64,000 nucleotides of DNA from Erythrobacter sp. GTDB lineage: Bacteria; Pseudomonadota; Alphaproteobacteria; Sphingomonadales; Sphingomonadaceae. The notes under the pieces were generated by a model. That model saw only the letters and a program-made list of their open reading frames with translations. It was not told where the DNA came from and did not search any database. Positions 28,532-36,658 of this stretch are shown here, in pieces. The position numbers were made by a program, and so were the translations under genes. Every line of letters starts with the position of its first letter. The stretch's first letter is position 1. The stretch spans positions 2,222,001 to 2,286,000 of the forward strand of contig CP073261.1 in the NCBI GenBank assembly GCA_019739335.1, given 5' to 3'.

Positions 28532-29521
28532 ATGGCGCAGGTCGATTTTGCTTATGGACTGGCGGTGGACGGGGTCGGACTGCCGATTGCCGTCTCGATC
28601 TTCACCGATTGCGCCGATTTGCGCGAGGAACTGGTGGGCGATGTCGCAGCGGCCGGATTGCAGCTGCGCGAAAGCGGTGACCTTGACCAGTTGTTTGCCG
28701 GCGATGCGCGGGCACTGGGGGAACTGGTGCTGGTCGATTGCCCGCGCCCCGATGCGCAGGCGCTGGCAACATTGGCGCGGTTGGATAGCCGGGCTGCGAA
28801 ATCGGGGGCGCGGCTGGTAATTTCGACATCGCTTGGCGCACTCGACGCAGTGTTCGGTTGTTGCGCGCAAAGCAATCCGCAGATTCTCGTCAATCCGCAG
28901 CGGGCAGAACGGGTGATCGCGCTGGGCCGGGTCCTCGCCGAAGTTCCCAGCCTGCGGCTGCGCGAATTGTCGGAGGATGACAGGCTCACCCTGCTGCGGC
29001 TGACCGAACAGGTTGGCCATATCGCCGAACGGCTGGAGAAGCTTGACCGGTCTGCCGGGGGCTGGGGTGCTACCGGTTGGGGCCAGCGGGCAGGCGGCGG
29101 CGCCTTCCGCTTCGAAAGTCCGGGCGAGGGCTACCGGGCCGAACAGCAATTGATCCGCAAGCCGCGCCCGCCGCTGCCCGACGCGCGGCTGGTGCGGCAG
29201 ATCATCCGCCAGCGCCGCGCCCGGTCCAAGTTCCTCGACGCGGACCTGTTTGCCGATCCGGCGTGGGACATGCTGCTCGATCTCACCGCCGCGCGGGTGG
29301 AGCATGCGCGCGTCTCGGTCACCTCTTTGTGCATTGCCGCAGGCGTGCCGCCGACGACGGCGCTGCGGTGGATCGGGCAGATGGTGGAATCGGGACTGTT
29401 CGCGCGGGTTGAGGACGATGCCGACCGCCGCCGCGCCTTTATCGAACTGTCGGACAAGGCCGCCGAGGCGATGGCGCGCTATTTTGCCCAGGTGGGGCAG
29501 GATGCGCTCGTTCTGGCGTGA
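28532..29521 (+). CDS. Winged-helix DNA-binding protein (MarR-like C-domain)
   Basis: 329 residues. The C-terminal ~110 residues form a MarR-like winged helix: ILLDLTAARVEHARVSV-type helix (observed as MLLDLTAARVEHARVSV), SLCIAAGVPPTTALRWI recognition region, ESGLFARVEDDADRRRAF wing, then AAEAMARYFAQV. The N-terminal ~150 residues form an alpha/beta domain with FTDCADLREELVGDVAAAG and ELVLVDCPRPDAQALATL, resembling a receiver-like or Rossmannoid fold without an obvious phosphorylation site. A Gly-rich linker (GGWGATGWGQRAGGG) joins them. Immediately upstream is the 11-bp phased GTTC array. Regulatory target and signal are unknown. Confidence 0.78.
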   Translation: MAQVDFAYGLAVDGVGLPIAVSIFTDCADLREELVGDVAAAGLQLRESGDLDQLFAGDARALGELVLVDCPRPDAQALATLARLDSRAAKSGARLVISTSLGALDAVFGCCAQSNPQILVNPQRAERVIALGRVLAEVPSLRLRELSEDDRLTLLRLTEQVGHIAERLEKLDRSAGGWGATGWGQRAGGGAFRFESPGEGYRAEQQLIRKPRPPLPDARLVRQIIRQRRARSKFLDADLFADPAWDMLLDLTAARVEHARVSVTSLCIAAGVPPTTALRWIGQMVESGLFARVEDDADRRRAFIELSDKAAEAMARYFAQVGQDALVLA

Positions 29522-29531
29522 CGCCAAAAGC

Positions 29532-30515
29532 CTAGCGCAAATCGAACGCCGACTGCGCCTCGCGCCAGTCGGTTACCCCGTTCGCCAGCAGCAATTGCAG
29601 CAGGATCCGCGCCTTGGCCGGGCCGAGCGCGCGGGCGGCGATGAAGCCGTGTGTGTCGTCGCCCGGTTCGCGATCGACCAGTCCTTCGTCCACGCGGGTG
29701 GCGCGGACCACGGCCACGCCCTGCTGAACCGCATCGGCAAGCGCGGTGCGGACGGAATCGGGCATATTGCCATCGCCGAAGCCGGCAATCACGATTCCCC
29801 GCGCTCCTCCCTCCATCGCTTGCTTGACGCAACTTTCGTCCATCCCGGCAAAGGCGTGCAGGATCGGCACTCGCGGGAAACTGTCGGGGAAGGCGAAGCG
29901 CGCTGCCTCGTCCATGCGCCATGGTGGCGAAAGCCAGTCGAGCGAAGCCGGAGTGGCCAGCGCGACCGCTCCGCGCGGAAATCCTGCGAAGGCATTGGTG
30001 CCTCCGGTCTTCGCCTTGCGCGCGTCTCGCGCCGAAAACACGCTCTCGCCCATCACCAGCAGCACCCCGCGCCCGCCCGAATCGGGATGCGCGGTGACCT
30101 GCACCGCATTGGCGAAATTGCGAAGCCCGTCGCTGCCCACCGCATCGGCGGGCCGCATTGCCCCCACCAGCACCACCGGTTTGCCGGTGGGCAGCGTCTG
30201 GTCGAGGAGGAATGCGGTCTCCTCGGCGGTATCGGTGCCGTGGGTGACGATCACACCGGCACAATTGGGATCGGCCAGCGCATCGGCGCAGGCCGCGTGT
30301 AGTTCGCGCCAGATAGCGGGCCCGATATTGGCCGAATCGATGGCGGCGATCTGCTGCCCGTCGAGCTGCGCTGCCACGCCCAGCGCGCGGAACTCGGCGA
30401 GAAAGTCGGCGATATCGATCTGGCCGGGGCGATAGTCGCGGCGGGTAGCAGAGCCCGCCTGTCCGGCAATCGTGCCTCCGGTGGCGAGGACAAGGATACG
30501 GCGCTGGTCGCTCAT
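29532..30515 (-). CDS. L-asparaginase (type I/II bacterial family)
   Basis: 327 residues. The first catalytic threonine is in LATGGTIAG (near residue 15), the second in VIVTHGTDTAEETA, and the lysine/arginine-containing block is RGVLLVMGESVFSARDA. VGAMRPADAVGSDG and GFGDGNMP are further family motifs. It hydrolyses asparagine to aspartate and ammonia. There is no signal peptide, so it is probably cytoplasmic. It converges with the winged-helix gene, 10 bases apart. Confidence 0.92.
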   Translation of the reverse strand: MSDQRRILVLATGGTIAGQAGSATRRDYRPGQIDIADFLAEFRALGVAAQLDGQQIAAIDSANIGPAIWRELHAACADALADPNCAGVIVTHGTDTAEETAFLLDQTLPTGKPVVLVGAMRPADAVGSDGLRNFANAVQVTAHPDSGGRGVLLVMGESVFSARDARKAKTGGTNAFAGFPRGAVALATPASLDWLSPPWRMDEAARFAFPDSFPRVPILHAFAGMDESCVKQAMEGGARGIVIAGFGDGNMPDSVRTALADAVQQGVAVVRATRVDEGLVDREPGDDTHGFIAARALGPAKARILLQLLLANGVTDWREAQSAFDLR

Positions 30516-30605
30516 CAGCGCAGCGTTAGCGTGCCTGACGGTGCATGACCACCAAGGCAGTACCTGACCACACGATTGCTGCGAATGCTCGGGGGTACGA
30601 AGGGG

Positions 30606-31364
30606 TCATTCTTCCGCCGCGCTTTGAACTGCGCTTCCGGCCGGGTGCGATGAGGCTCGCCCGTGATCACCCGGCTGGCCCGGGTCGCTGTTCAGCGCAT
30701 TGATAGCCGCGTGCACCCGCGCCTCGATTTCCGCGCGTGGCAGGCCCGGTTCGATCACCTCGCCAAAATGCAAGGTGACGATGCCCGGCCGCTTCCACTT
30801 GCGGTGATATAGTGGCCCGCTATCCACCGCTACCGGCACCACCGGTAGTGCCATCAGCTTGTACAGCGCCGCAAAGCCCGCCTGGAGCGGGGGCGCGCTG
30901 CCATGCGGCACCCGCCCGCCTTCAGGAAAAATCACCACCGGACGGCCGCTCTCCACCGCCGGACGAATTTCGCGCAGCATCCGGCGCAGCGCCTTCGCAC
31001 CCTGATCGCGCGCCACTTCGATATTCCCCCAGGCGCGGCTGGCATGACCCCAGCCGGGGATTTCCGAAAGTTCGGCCTTGGCGAACACGGCAGGAAATTC
31101 GAACAGCCACGGCAGCGAAATTGCCTCGAAGAAACTCTCGTGCCGGATGGCGTAGAATGCCTGCTCATGCGGGCGCGTGCCGGTGATGCGGATTCTTATC
31201 CCGAGCAGCTTCTCGCAGCAGAACGTATGCCAGCGGGACCATGTTTCGCAAAACCAACGGACCCGCGGCGGTGAGACGTAGCCGGAGATCATTGCTCCGA
31301 GCACGAAGAAGATCGAACCTAGATAAAACGCCAGATAGAAGGCCATATTGCGCAGATAGATCAT
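30606..31364 (-). CDS. 1-acyl-sn-glycerol-3-phosphate acyltransferase (PlsC family)
   Basis: 252 residues. An N-terminal membrane helix (FYLAFYLGSIFFVLGAMISG) precedes the acyltransferase motifs: RHESFFEAISLP, a variant HX4E in place of HX4D that is common in alphaproteobacterial relatives; then FPEGGRVPHG (motif III) and VVPVAVDSGPLY (motif IV). The enzyme acylates lysophosphatidate to phosphatidate at the inner membrane. It overlaps the ydcF-like gene by 4 bases and is the last gene of the ftsE-ftsX-ydcF-plsC operon. Confidence 0.9.
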   Translation of the reverse strand: MIYLRNMAFYLAFYLGSIFFVLGAMISGYVSPPRVRWFCETWSRWHTFCCEKLLGIRIRITGTRPHEQAFYAIRHESFFEAISLPWLFEFPAVFAKAELSEIPGWGHASRAWGNIEVARDQGAKALRRMLREIRPAVESGRPVVIFPEGGRVPHGSAPPLQAGFAALYKLMALPVVPVAVDSGPLYHRKWKRPGIVTLHFGEVIEPGLPRAEIEARVHAAINALNSDPGQPGDHGRASSHPAGSAVQSAAEE

Positions 31365-31888
31365 CCCAGCGCCTTCAGCAGCCAGACAGCGACGAATTTG
31401 TGATATTCGACAAACAGGGTGGAGAGGTTTGCCTGCGATCGCACGGCATCACCCTCGATGCGGATCGTGTCGGGCAACTGGCTGGCCAGTTCGGCCTCTG
31501 CGCGGCGCATATGCCAGTCCGCCGTGACCAGCCTAAGCGAGGTATATCCTCGCTGAGTCATCCATTGCGCGGTCTCGCGCGCATTACCGCGGGTGTCGAG
31601 CGCGGAGAACCCCAGAGTCACGCAACAGTCCATCACCCTGTCCGGCACATTGTATTCGGCCTGGAACTCCGCCGGCAGGACAGCTGGATCGACACCCGTC
31701 ACCAGCATCTGCTCCGCCGCGCCGGCTTGCAGCATGTCCAGGCCGCGCGGGATGCGCCCGCCACTCCCGGTGGGGACGACGATGGCATCGGTTTCGAACT
31801 GGCCTGCGGGCTGCGGCAGCGTGGCTGCAAACAGCACGAAGCCGAGCACCCAGATGACGAGCAGGATGGCGAGAAAGCGGCGGATCAT
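31361..31888 (-). CDS. YdcF-like DUF218 membrane-anchored protein
   Basis: 175 residues. One N-terminal transmembrane helix (FLAILLVIWVLGFVLFAATL) is followed by a DUF218 domain: DAIVVPTGSGGRIPRGLDML, LDTRGNARETAQWMTQRGY and LVTADWHMRRAEAELA. DUF218 proteins include SanA and ElyC, linked to envelope or peptidoglycan-precursor functions. It starts 11 bases after ftsX ends and overlaps plsC, which fits an envelope-biogenesis operon. Confidence 0.88.
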   Translation of the reverse strand: MIRRFLAILLVIWVLGFVLFAATLPQPAGQFETDAIVVPTGSGGRIPRGLDMLQAGAAEQMLVTGVDPAVLPAEFQAEYNVPDRVMDCCVTLGFSALDTRGNARETAQWMTQRGYTSLRLVTADWHMRRAEAELASQLPDTIRIEGDAVRSQANLSTLFVEYHKFVAVWLLKALG

Positions 31889-31898
31889 CGATAGTCCT

Positions 31899-32819
31899 TT
31901 AGAGCATCCGCCTTAACGCGCCGATCACAGTCAGCCGTGCCGTTATCATGGCAATCACGATCCCCGCCACCGGAATCGCGCCGATCATCATCCAGTCGAG
32001 CGGACCCAGACCGCCACCCGCAATCAGGCCCGAGCCAAGCTGGGCAAATTGCTGGCCGAGCACGAATACTGCCGCCAGCCCCAGCAGCAGCCCCGCCGCG
32101 CCGCCCAGTGCCGCATCCAGGCCGATCGAGCGCTGGAAAATCCCGGCAATCTGCCCGTCGGTTCCGCCCAGATGGTGGATCACCTCGATCGTGTCACGGT
32201 TGGAGCCCAAAGCGCTACGCGCTGCCAGCCATACCGCTGCGGCGCTGGTCAGCGCCAGCAATACGATCAGGCCCACGGCGAGAAATTGCAGCGCCCGGAT
32301 GGCGTCGAACACAGGGCCAAGCCAGCTCGCCTGCGCATCGATCTGCGCGGCCGGGGCCTGCTCCAGCAATTCCTCACGCATCTGTTGCAGCCGCACCGAA
32401 GTGACCGGGCCGGACAGTCGCACGTCAACCAGTGCCGGGATCGGTACACCGTCTTCTTCCGCCATGACGACTTCGCCAAGCCACGGTTCGAGCAGCGCCG
32501 CCAGCTCGGCATCGGGGACGCGGCGGACCGAGGCGACATCGTCCCGGTTGGAGAAATAGGATACCGCCCGCTCGGCCTGTCGGTTGCGCTCGGCAGGTGC
32601 CCCTTCGACAATCTGTATGGTGATGCCGCCGGCAATCTCGTCACGCGCATTGCTCGCCAGATTGCTGAGTGCGAGGCCAGCGGCGGCCGCCATCACTGTC
32701 AGCGCGATCATGATCGCGATCACCCACGGCATCGGTCCGGCAATCCGCGCTTGCTGCAAGATGCGCGCGCTGTCGCCGAAACGCGGGGAACGGCGACGAA
32801 TTGGGTAGGGCGGCTTCAT
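31899..32819 (-). CDS. ftsX: Cell division protein FtsX
   Basis: 306 residues with the FtsX topology: a first transmembrane helix (VIAIMIALTVMAAAAGLAL), a ~140-residue periplasmic domain starting at ASNARDEIAGGITIQIVEG, then three helices (FLAVGLIVLLALTSAAAVWL, LDAALGGAAGLLLGLAAVFV, LDWMMIGAIPVAGIVIAMIT). FtsEX controls septal peptidoglycan hydrolases during division. It starts 8 bases after ftsE on the same strand, the normal order. Confidence 0.92.
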   Translation of the reverse strand: MKPPYPIRRRSPRFGDSARILQQARIAGPMPWVIAIMIALTVMAAAAGLALSNLASNARDEIAGGITIQIVEGAPAERNRQAERAVSYFSNRDDVASVRRVPDAELAALLEPWLGEVVMAEEDGVPIPALVDVRLSGPVTSVRLQQMREELLEQAPAAQIDAQASWLGPVFDAIRALQFLAVGLIVLLALTSAAAVWLAARSALGSNRDTIEVIHHLGGTDGQIAGIFQRSIGLDAALGGAAGLLLGLAAVFVLGQQFAQLGSGLIAGGGLGPLDWMMIGAIPVAGIVIAMITARLTVIGALRRML

Positions 32820-32826
32820 TTGGGCA

Positions 32827-33552
32827 TCATTGGGGCTTGGCCTCGCGCCGGGGCGGATAGCGCAGCGCGCCGGTGGGATCCGAGAGTTGCCCCTTGTCCA
32901 GCCGCATGATCAACGAATCGGGAACCTTGCGCAGCAGGTGGACATCGTGGGTGGCTACCACCACCGTTGTGCCCAGCCGGTTCAAAGCCTCGAACAGCCG
33001 TAGCAGCTTGAGCGCCATTTCCGGGTCGACGTTGCCGGTGGGCTCGTCGGCTACGAGGATTTCCGGCCGGGCGATCACCGCGCGAGCGATGGCGACGCGC
33101 TGCTGTTCCCCGCCGGAAAGCGTCTCCGGTCGAGCCTCGCTGCGGTGATCGAGCCCGACCCAGGCGAGCATATCGTCGACCGGTTTGCGGAGGCGTTCTT
33201 CCGACATCCCGGAAATCCGCAGCGGCAAGGCGACGTTATCGAATGTCGACAGGTGCGGGACGAGGCGGAAGTCCTGGAACACTACTCCGATCCGCCGCCG
33301 GAAATCGGGCAGTGCCTTGCGCGCCGTGGTAATCACGTCCTCGCCGAACATCGAGATCATCCCCCGGCTGGGACGCTGCGCCAGATAGAGCAGCTTGAGC
33401 ATCGAGGTCTTCCCCGCGCCGCTCGCCCCGGTGAGGAAATAGAAACTGCCGGGGTAAAGCGTGAAGGAGATGTCGCTGAGCACTTCGCGATCGGTCCCGT
33501 AGCGCAGGCCCACGTTGGCGAACTGGACGATGGAGCTTGGCGGCGAAGTCAT
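32827..33552 (-). CDS. ftsE: Cell division ATP-binding protein FtsE
   Basis: 241 residues. Walker A is GASGAGKTS near residue 43, Q-loop VVFQDFRLVPHLS, ABC signature LSGGEQQRVAIARA near 145, Walker B ILVADEPTGNVDP and switch histidine in VVVATHDVHLLR. The VPHLSTFDNVALPLRISG stretch is typical of FtsE. It energises FtsX in the division ring. First gene of the operon; upstream lies the nested inverted repeat at 33565-33831. Confidence 0.93.
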   Translation of the reverse strand: MTSPPSSIVQFANVGLRYGTDREVLSDISFTLYPGSFYFLTGASGAGKTSMLKLLYLAQRPSRGMISMFGEDVITTARKALPDFRRRIGVVFQDFRLVPHLSTFDNVALPLRISGMSEERLRKPVDDMLAWVGLDHRSEARPETLSGGEQQRVAIARAVIARPEILVADEPTGNVDPEMALKLLRLFEALNRLGTTVVVATHDVHLLRKVPDSLIMRLDKGQLSDPTGALRYPPRREAKPQ

Positions 33553-33564
33553 GCGGAGTAGCTG

Positions 33565-33831
33565 GACCCTGTTTCAGGTAGGTGGAAGCATCGTCATCGC
33601 GTCAGGATGTCCGCTGGACAGGAGCGGCGTGTAGCAGGGGCTGGCTGTCCCCTGCAAGCGGCGCAACGTGGCCAGCGGACATCCTGACGCGACCCCGTTT
33701 CGGCGGGCCGAATTTTGCTCAGCGCCGCTTCTCTCGTGGGTCTCTATGCTTCGGTATGGCTCCCTCCTCGCTCCTAGCGCTGAACAAAATTCGGCTCCGT
33801 GCCGATGGTTTCACCTACCTGAAGCAGGGTC
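33565..33831. repeat. 267-bp nested inverted-repeat element
   Basis: Outer arms of 29 bases (33565-33593 and 33803-33831) match in 26 positions. Inside are two hairpins. The first has perfect 21-base arms (33597-33617 with 33672-33692) and encloses a 7-bp hairpin (GCAGGGG 33634-33640, CCCCTGC 33649-33655). The second has 18-base arms (33708-33725 with 33777-33794) and one mismatch. Nearly the whole element can fold into a branched structure on either strand. It could be a structured RNA or a MITE-like repeat; no protein is credible here. From 33832 to 33982 I see nothing else. Confidence 0.75.
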
Positions 33832-33982
33832 GTAGGCCTCGTAGAGGTGACGGGAAGGGCGGGAACACCCCGCACACGAGCTTTAGTCGCTGGTGCTTGT
33901 GGAAAAAAGCCGCAACCGGGCCTTCTCGGGGCAGGGTAATCTTGTTGCGCGGGATATGCGGGCGTAGGCAGGACTTTAGGCT

Positions 33983-34885
33983 ATGATCATCCAGTGCCCC
34001 GCCTGTACGACTCGATATGTCGTGCCCGATACCGCGATAGGTGGGGATGGGCGAACCGTGCGCTGTGCGAAATGCCGCCATAGCTGGTTCCAGGAGGGGC
34101 CAGGCGTGGATGGCAGTGAAACGGGCGATATGGCGCCTACGCCACCCTCACTTGCAACTCCACCGCCACCGTCTCCTGTAACTCCACCTACACCTCCACC
34201 TCCACCTCCACCTCCACCTCCACCTCCACCCTCGGTTTCGGCCAGCGCACCTGCGCCACGCCCGGAAGCGGCAGAGGCGCAATCGGCCTTCGAAGCACCC
34301 GTCGCGGACGAGCCCCTGCCGGAGCCACCGACCGGGCCTTCGCCCGAGTCCCTGCGCGACGAAGTGCGCCCGCCGCGCGCGCGGGAAAGGGAAGTGCCGA
34401 GCGATTTTGGCGATCCGCCGCAGTCGCCGTTCGATCACGAACCTCCCTTCCGCCCGCGCCGCAATCCGCTCAAGATGTGGAGCTGGGCGGCGGGAATTTT
34501 CGCGGTGGTCGCTGCCGGCCTGATCTTTGCGGTATCCTACTGGGGCCTGCCAGACTGGGTTCCGGTGGACCGCCCCACCTTTGCGCCGGGTAATCCGGAT
34601 CTCCAGCTCGATTTTCCGCGCGAACAGCAGGAACGCCAGTCGCTGCCCAATGGCACCGAATATTTCAGCGCGCGCGGCACGATCACCAACATCGGTACGC
34701 AAACGCACAGCCTGCCCGCGATCCTGATCGTGCTCCGCGATTCGCGAGATCGCAAGGTGTACGAATGGGTGGTTCGCCCGCAGCAAGCCACCCTCGCTCC
34801 GGGCGAAACCGTCCCAGTGAGCGAAGCGGTGACCGATATTCCCCGCTCGGCCCGCGAAGTGCAATTCGGATGGAAGCCCGAATAG
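33983..34885 (+). CDS. MJ0042-type zinc-ribbon membrane protein (DUF3426-like)
   Basis: 300 residues. An N-terminal MJ0042 zinc ribbon uses Cys 5, 8, 28 and 31 (CPAC...CAKC). A long Pro-rich, low-complexity linker (residues 50-150) follows and contains the PPPPPPPPPPPPP run encoded by a hexamer repeat. A single transmembrane helix (WAAGIFAVVAAGLIFAVSYW) is near 175. The C-terminal domain resembles DUF3426: FSARGTITNIGTQTHSLPAI, KVYEWVVRPQQATLAPGE and SAREVQFGW. This architecture is widespread in proteobacteria but has no established function. Confidence 0.88.
   Translation: MIIQCPACTTRYVVPDTAIGGDGRTVRCAKCRHSWFQEGPGVDGSETGDMAPTPPSLATPPPPSPVTPPTPPPPPPPPPPPPPSVSASAPAPRPEAAEAQSAFEAPVADEPLPEPPTGPSPESLRDEVRPPRAREREVPSDFGDPPQSPFDHEPPFRPRRNPLKMWSWAAGIFAVVAAGLIFAVSYWGLPDWVPVDRPTFAPGNPDLQLDFPREQQERQSLPNGTEYFSARGTITNIGTQTHSLPAILIVLRDSRDRKVYEWVVRPQQATLAPGETVPVSEAVTDIPRSAREVQFGWKPE
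34191..34230 (+). repeat. In-frame hexanucleotide tandem repeat (CACCTC)
   Basis: About 6.7 copies of CACCTC encode Pro-Pro pairs in the linker of the zinc-ribbon protein. Slippage by whole units would change linker length without breaking the frame. Confidence 0.9.
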
Positions 34886-34983
34886 ATCGAAACTTGTCCT
34901 GCATTCGCAGCTTGCAGGCACCAAACCCTTTTGCTAGTGGCGCGCTCCTACCGAGGCGGGCCACTGGCCGGTCCCATCGATGT

Positions 34984-35070
34984 GCGGTCGTGGCGGAACT
35001 GGTAGACGCGCAACGTTGAGGTCGTTGTGGGCGAAAGCCCGTGGAAGTTCGAGTCTTCTCGACCGCACCA
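34984..35070 (+). tRNA. tRNA-Leu (anticodon GAG)
   Basis: Acceptor GCGGTCG pairs with CGACCGC, with encoded ACCA at 35067-35070. The D region is TGGCGGAACTGGTAGACGCG, the anticodon loop TTGAGGT gives GAG, a class II variable arm GTGGGCGAAAGCCCGT is present, and the T loop is GTTCGAGTC. The 87-base length suits tRNA-Leu. Confidence 0.96.
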
Positions 35071-35668
35071 AACAGTCCAAAAAGCTAACCTAATTTTGCC
35101 TCCGGGCGATGAGCGCCTTCAGAATGGCGCAGTTCTGCGGGCTTTGGCGCTCGGAAATGCGGCGTCGCGGGCGAGAGAGACCGCTGTCGCGGCAAGAAGG
35201 GGGCCAACATTCGCTTAAGTCTCTGCCTGGAAGTAGCGTACCCCCTTTCCGAGCGTGCATGAGGATGAAGGGAGTGTCCACGCAGCCATAGAGCGAAGAT
35301 GAATGCCTTCCTGCAGATGCGCGACTGAGTGCCAAGAACCGTACGCAATCACGGCACAGCAAATGTTCGCCTCCAGTCAATCATCGACGTCATCGAAAAT
35401 CGAATCAGCCCGAACCTGGGGGGATCTTCGATTTGCTGTTCGCCGACGGGTCCCGCCCGGTAGCGTCTGGCTCGGGCTGGTGGCCTCCAGCGCCTCGATA
35501 TGAGCGTCGACCTGGGCGTAAAGCTGAGCGAAATCCTTATCGGCCTCCACCTCGAAGTAGGCCTGCGCTGTTTGCAGATTATTCTTCAAATCTTTATAGT
35601 GGGCCCGCTCTTGCGCTGAGTGGAGCCATAGCTGCGACCAGCGTCCTCGCGGCTGTCCCGTGGTGACG
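35071..35668. other. Region downstream of tRNA-Leu with a possible gene remnant on the minus strand
   Basis: No complete gene. On the minus strand from about 35640 to 35377 a reading gives SQLWLHSAQERAHYKDLKNN, then QAYFEVEADKDFAQLYAQVD and AHIEALEATSPSQ, ending at a stop at 35377. This has protein-like composition, but its apparent N-terminus is only the antisense of the neighbouring oxidoreductase gene, so it looks like the 3' fragment of a lost gene. 35071-35376 shows nothing recognisable. Position beside a tRNA fits remnants of integration, which is inference. Confidence 0.3.
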
Positions 35669-36658
35669 CTAGTCGGGCGCGTAGATCCGGTCGAGAATTG
35701 CCGATACGTTTCCGACCTGGTGAACGTCGGGATCGAAGCGTGTGCTTCTCGCGAGCGATGTGGCCCAATGGGCGGCGGCCCGCCCGCCCCATTTATCGGG
35801 CGGAGAGGAGAGGCAGGTCCGTGCGGTGCCATTATTCGCGAAGGCTTCGAAATCGTAGAAGCTGCCGCCGATGTTGCGAAACCCGGCGGCTGCTTGCGGG
35901 CCATGGAACACGGCTTCGATCACGGCTTCCTGTCCCGCATGGAGGTTCCACGAACAGGCAAGCCGGAAGCTGGCACCGGTATCAAGATCGAGGTGGGCCA
36001 CTGCATAGTCTTCGACAGCGCCTGCACCGGGTTCAAGCGGGCGGCCATTGGCATAGAGCCGTGAAGTGACACGCTCGACAGCCGGGTAGCCGAGCAGCCA
36101 CATGGCCAGGTCGACAAGGTGAACGCCGAGGTCGATGACGCAACCGCCGCCGGACTGGAAGCGGTCGTAGAACCACGGCTTGTCCGGCCCGTAGGCATTG
36201 TGGAACGTCAGGTCGGCGGCGAATACAGGCCCGGTTCGGCCCTCCTGAATTTCCTTCGCCACAGCCTGAGTAGCGGCAGTGTAGCGATACGACAGGTCCA
36301 CCCCGAGCAAGCGGTCAGCCGCCTGCGCCGCCGCAATGACTCTGCGCGCCTCGGCTTCATTGCGGCCAAGCGGCTTCTGGCAGAACACCGCGATTCCCCG
36401 CTCCAGCGCGGCGATCGCCTGCTGCGCATGCAGCGCGCTGGGCGTGGCGATGACCAGCCCGTCGAGGTCCAGATCGAGCATGGCTTCCAGCGAGGGGACC
36501 GGCTTCGCATCAGGGGCTATCTCCAGCGCCGCGGCCAGACATTCCGGGGAAGGATCGCAGAGCGCGGTCGCACTGACCGCCCCGCTGGCGACCATCGCCT
36601 GCAACCGGTGGCGCCCGATCCAGCCGGTGCCGAGAAAGCCCACGCGCGGCAGCTTCAT
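35669..36658 (-). CDS. Gfo/Idh/MocA-family NAD(P)-dependent oxidoreductase
   Basis: 329 residues. The N-terminal Rossmann fold begins VGFLGTGWIGRHRLQAM; DLDGLVIATPSALHAQQAI and FCQKPLGRNEAEARRVI (the family's EKP motif with Gln for Glu) follow. The catalytic-type segment GGGCVIDLGVHLVDLAMWLL is near residue 170. Family members oxidise or reduce sugars and inositols. It overlaps the upstream dehydrogenase gene by 4 bases and is last in the operon that also encodes myo-inositol-1-phosphate synthase, so an inositol or inositol-derived sugar is a reasonable substrate guess. Confidence 0.9.
   Translation of the reverse strand: MKLPRVGFLGTGWIGRHRLQAMVASGAVSATALCDPSPECLAAALEIAPDAKPVPSLEAMLDLDLDGLVIATPSALHAQQAIAALERGIAVFCQKPLGRNEAEARRVIAAAQAADRLLGVDLSYRYTAATQAVAKEIQEGRTGPVFAADLTFHNAYGPDKPWFYDRFQSGGGCVIDLGVHLVDLAMWLLGYPAVERVTSRLYANGRPLEPGAGAVEDYAVAHLDLDTGASFRLACSWNLHAGQEAVIEAVFHGPQAAAGFRNIGGSFYDFEAFANNGTARTCLSSPPDKWGGRAAAHWATSLARSTRFDPDVHQVGNVSAILDRIYAPD

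Noticed and set aside
33582..33986. 134-codon plus-strand open frame
   Set aside because: It runs through the nested inverted repeat, so its sequence is dictated by palindromes; there is no protein-like pattern.
34984..35668. Integrated element at tRNA-Leu
   Set aside because: No integrase, no duplicated tRNA end and no mobile genes were seen; only a doubtful remnant is present.
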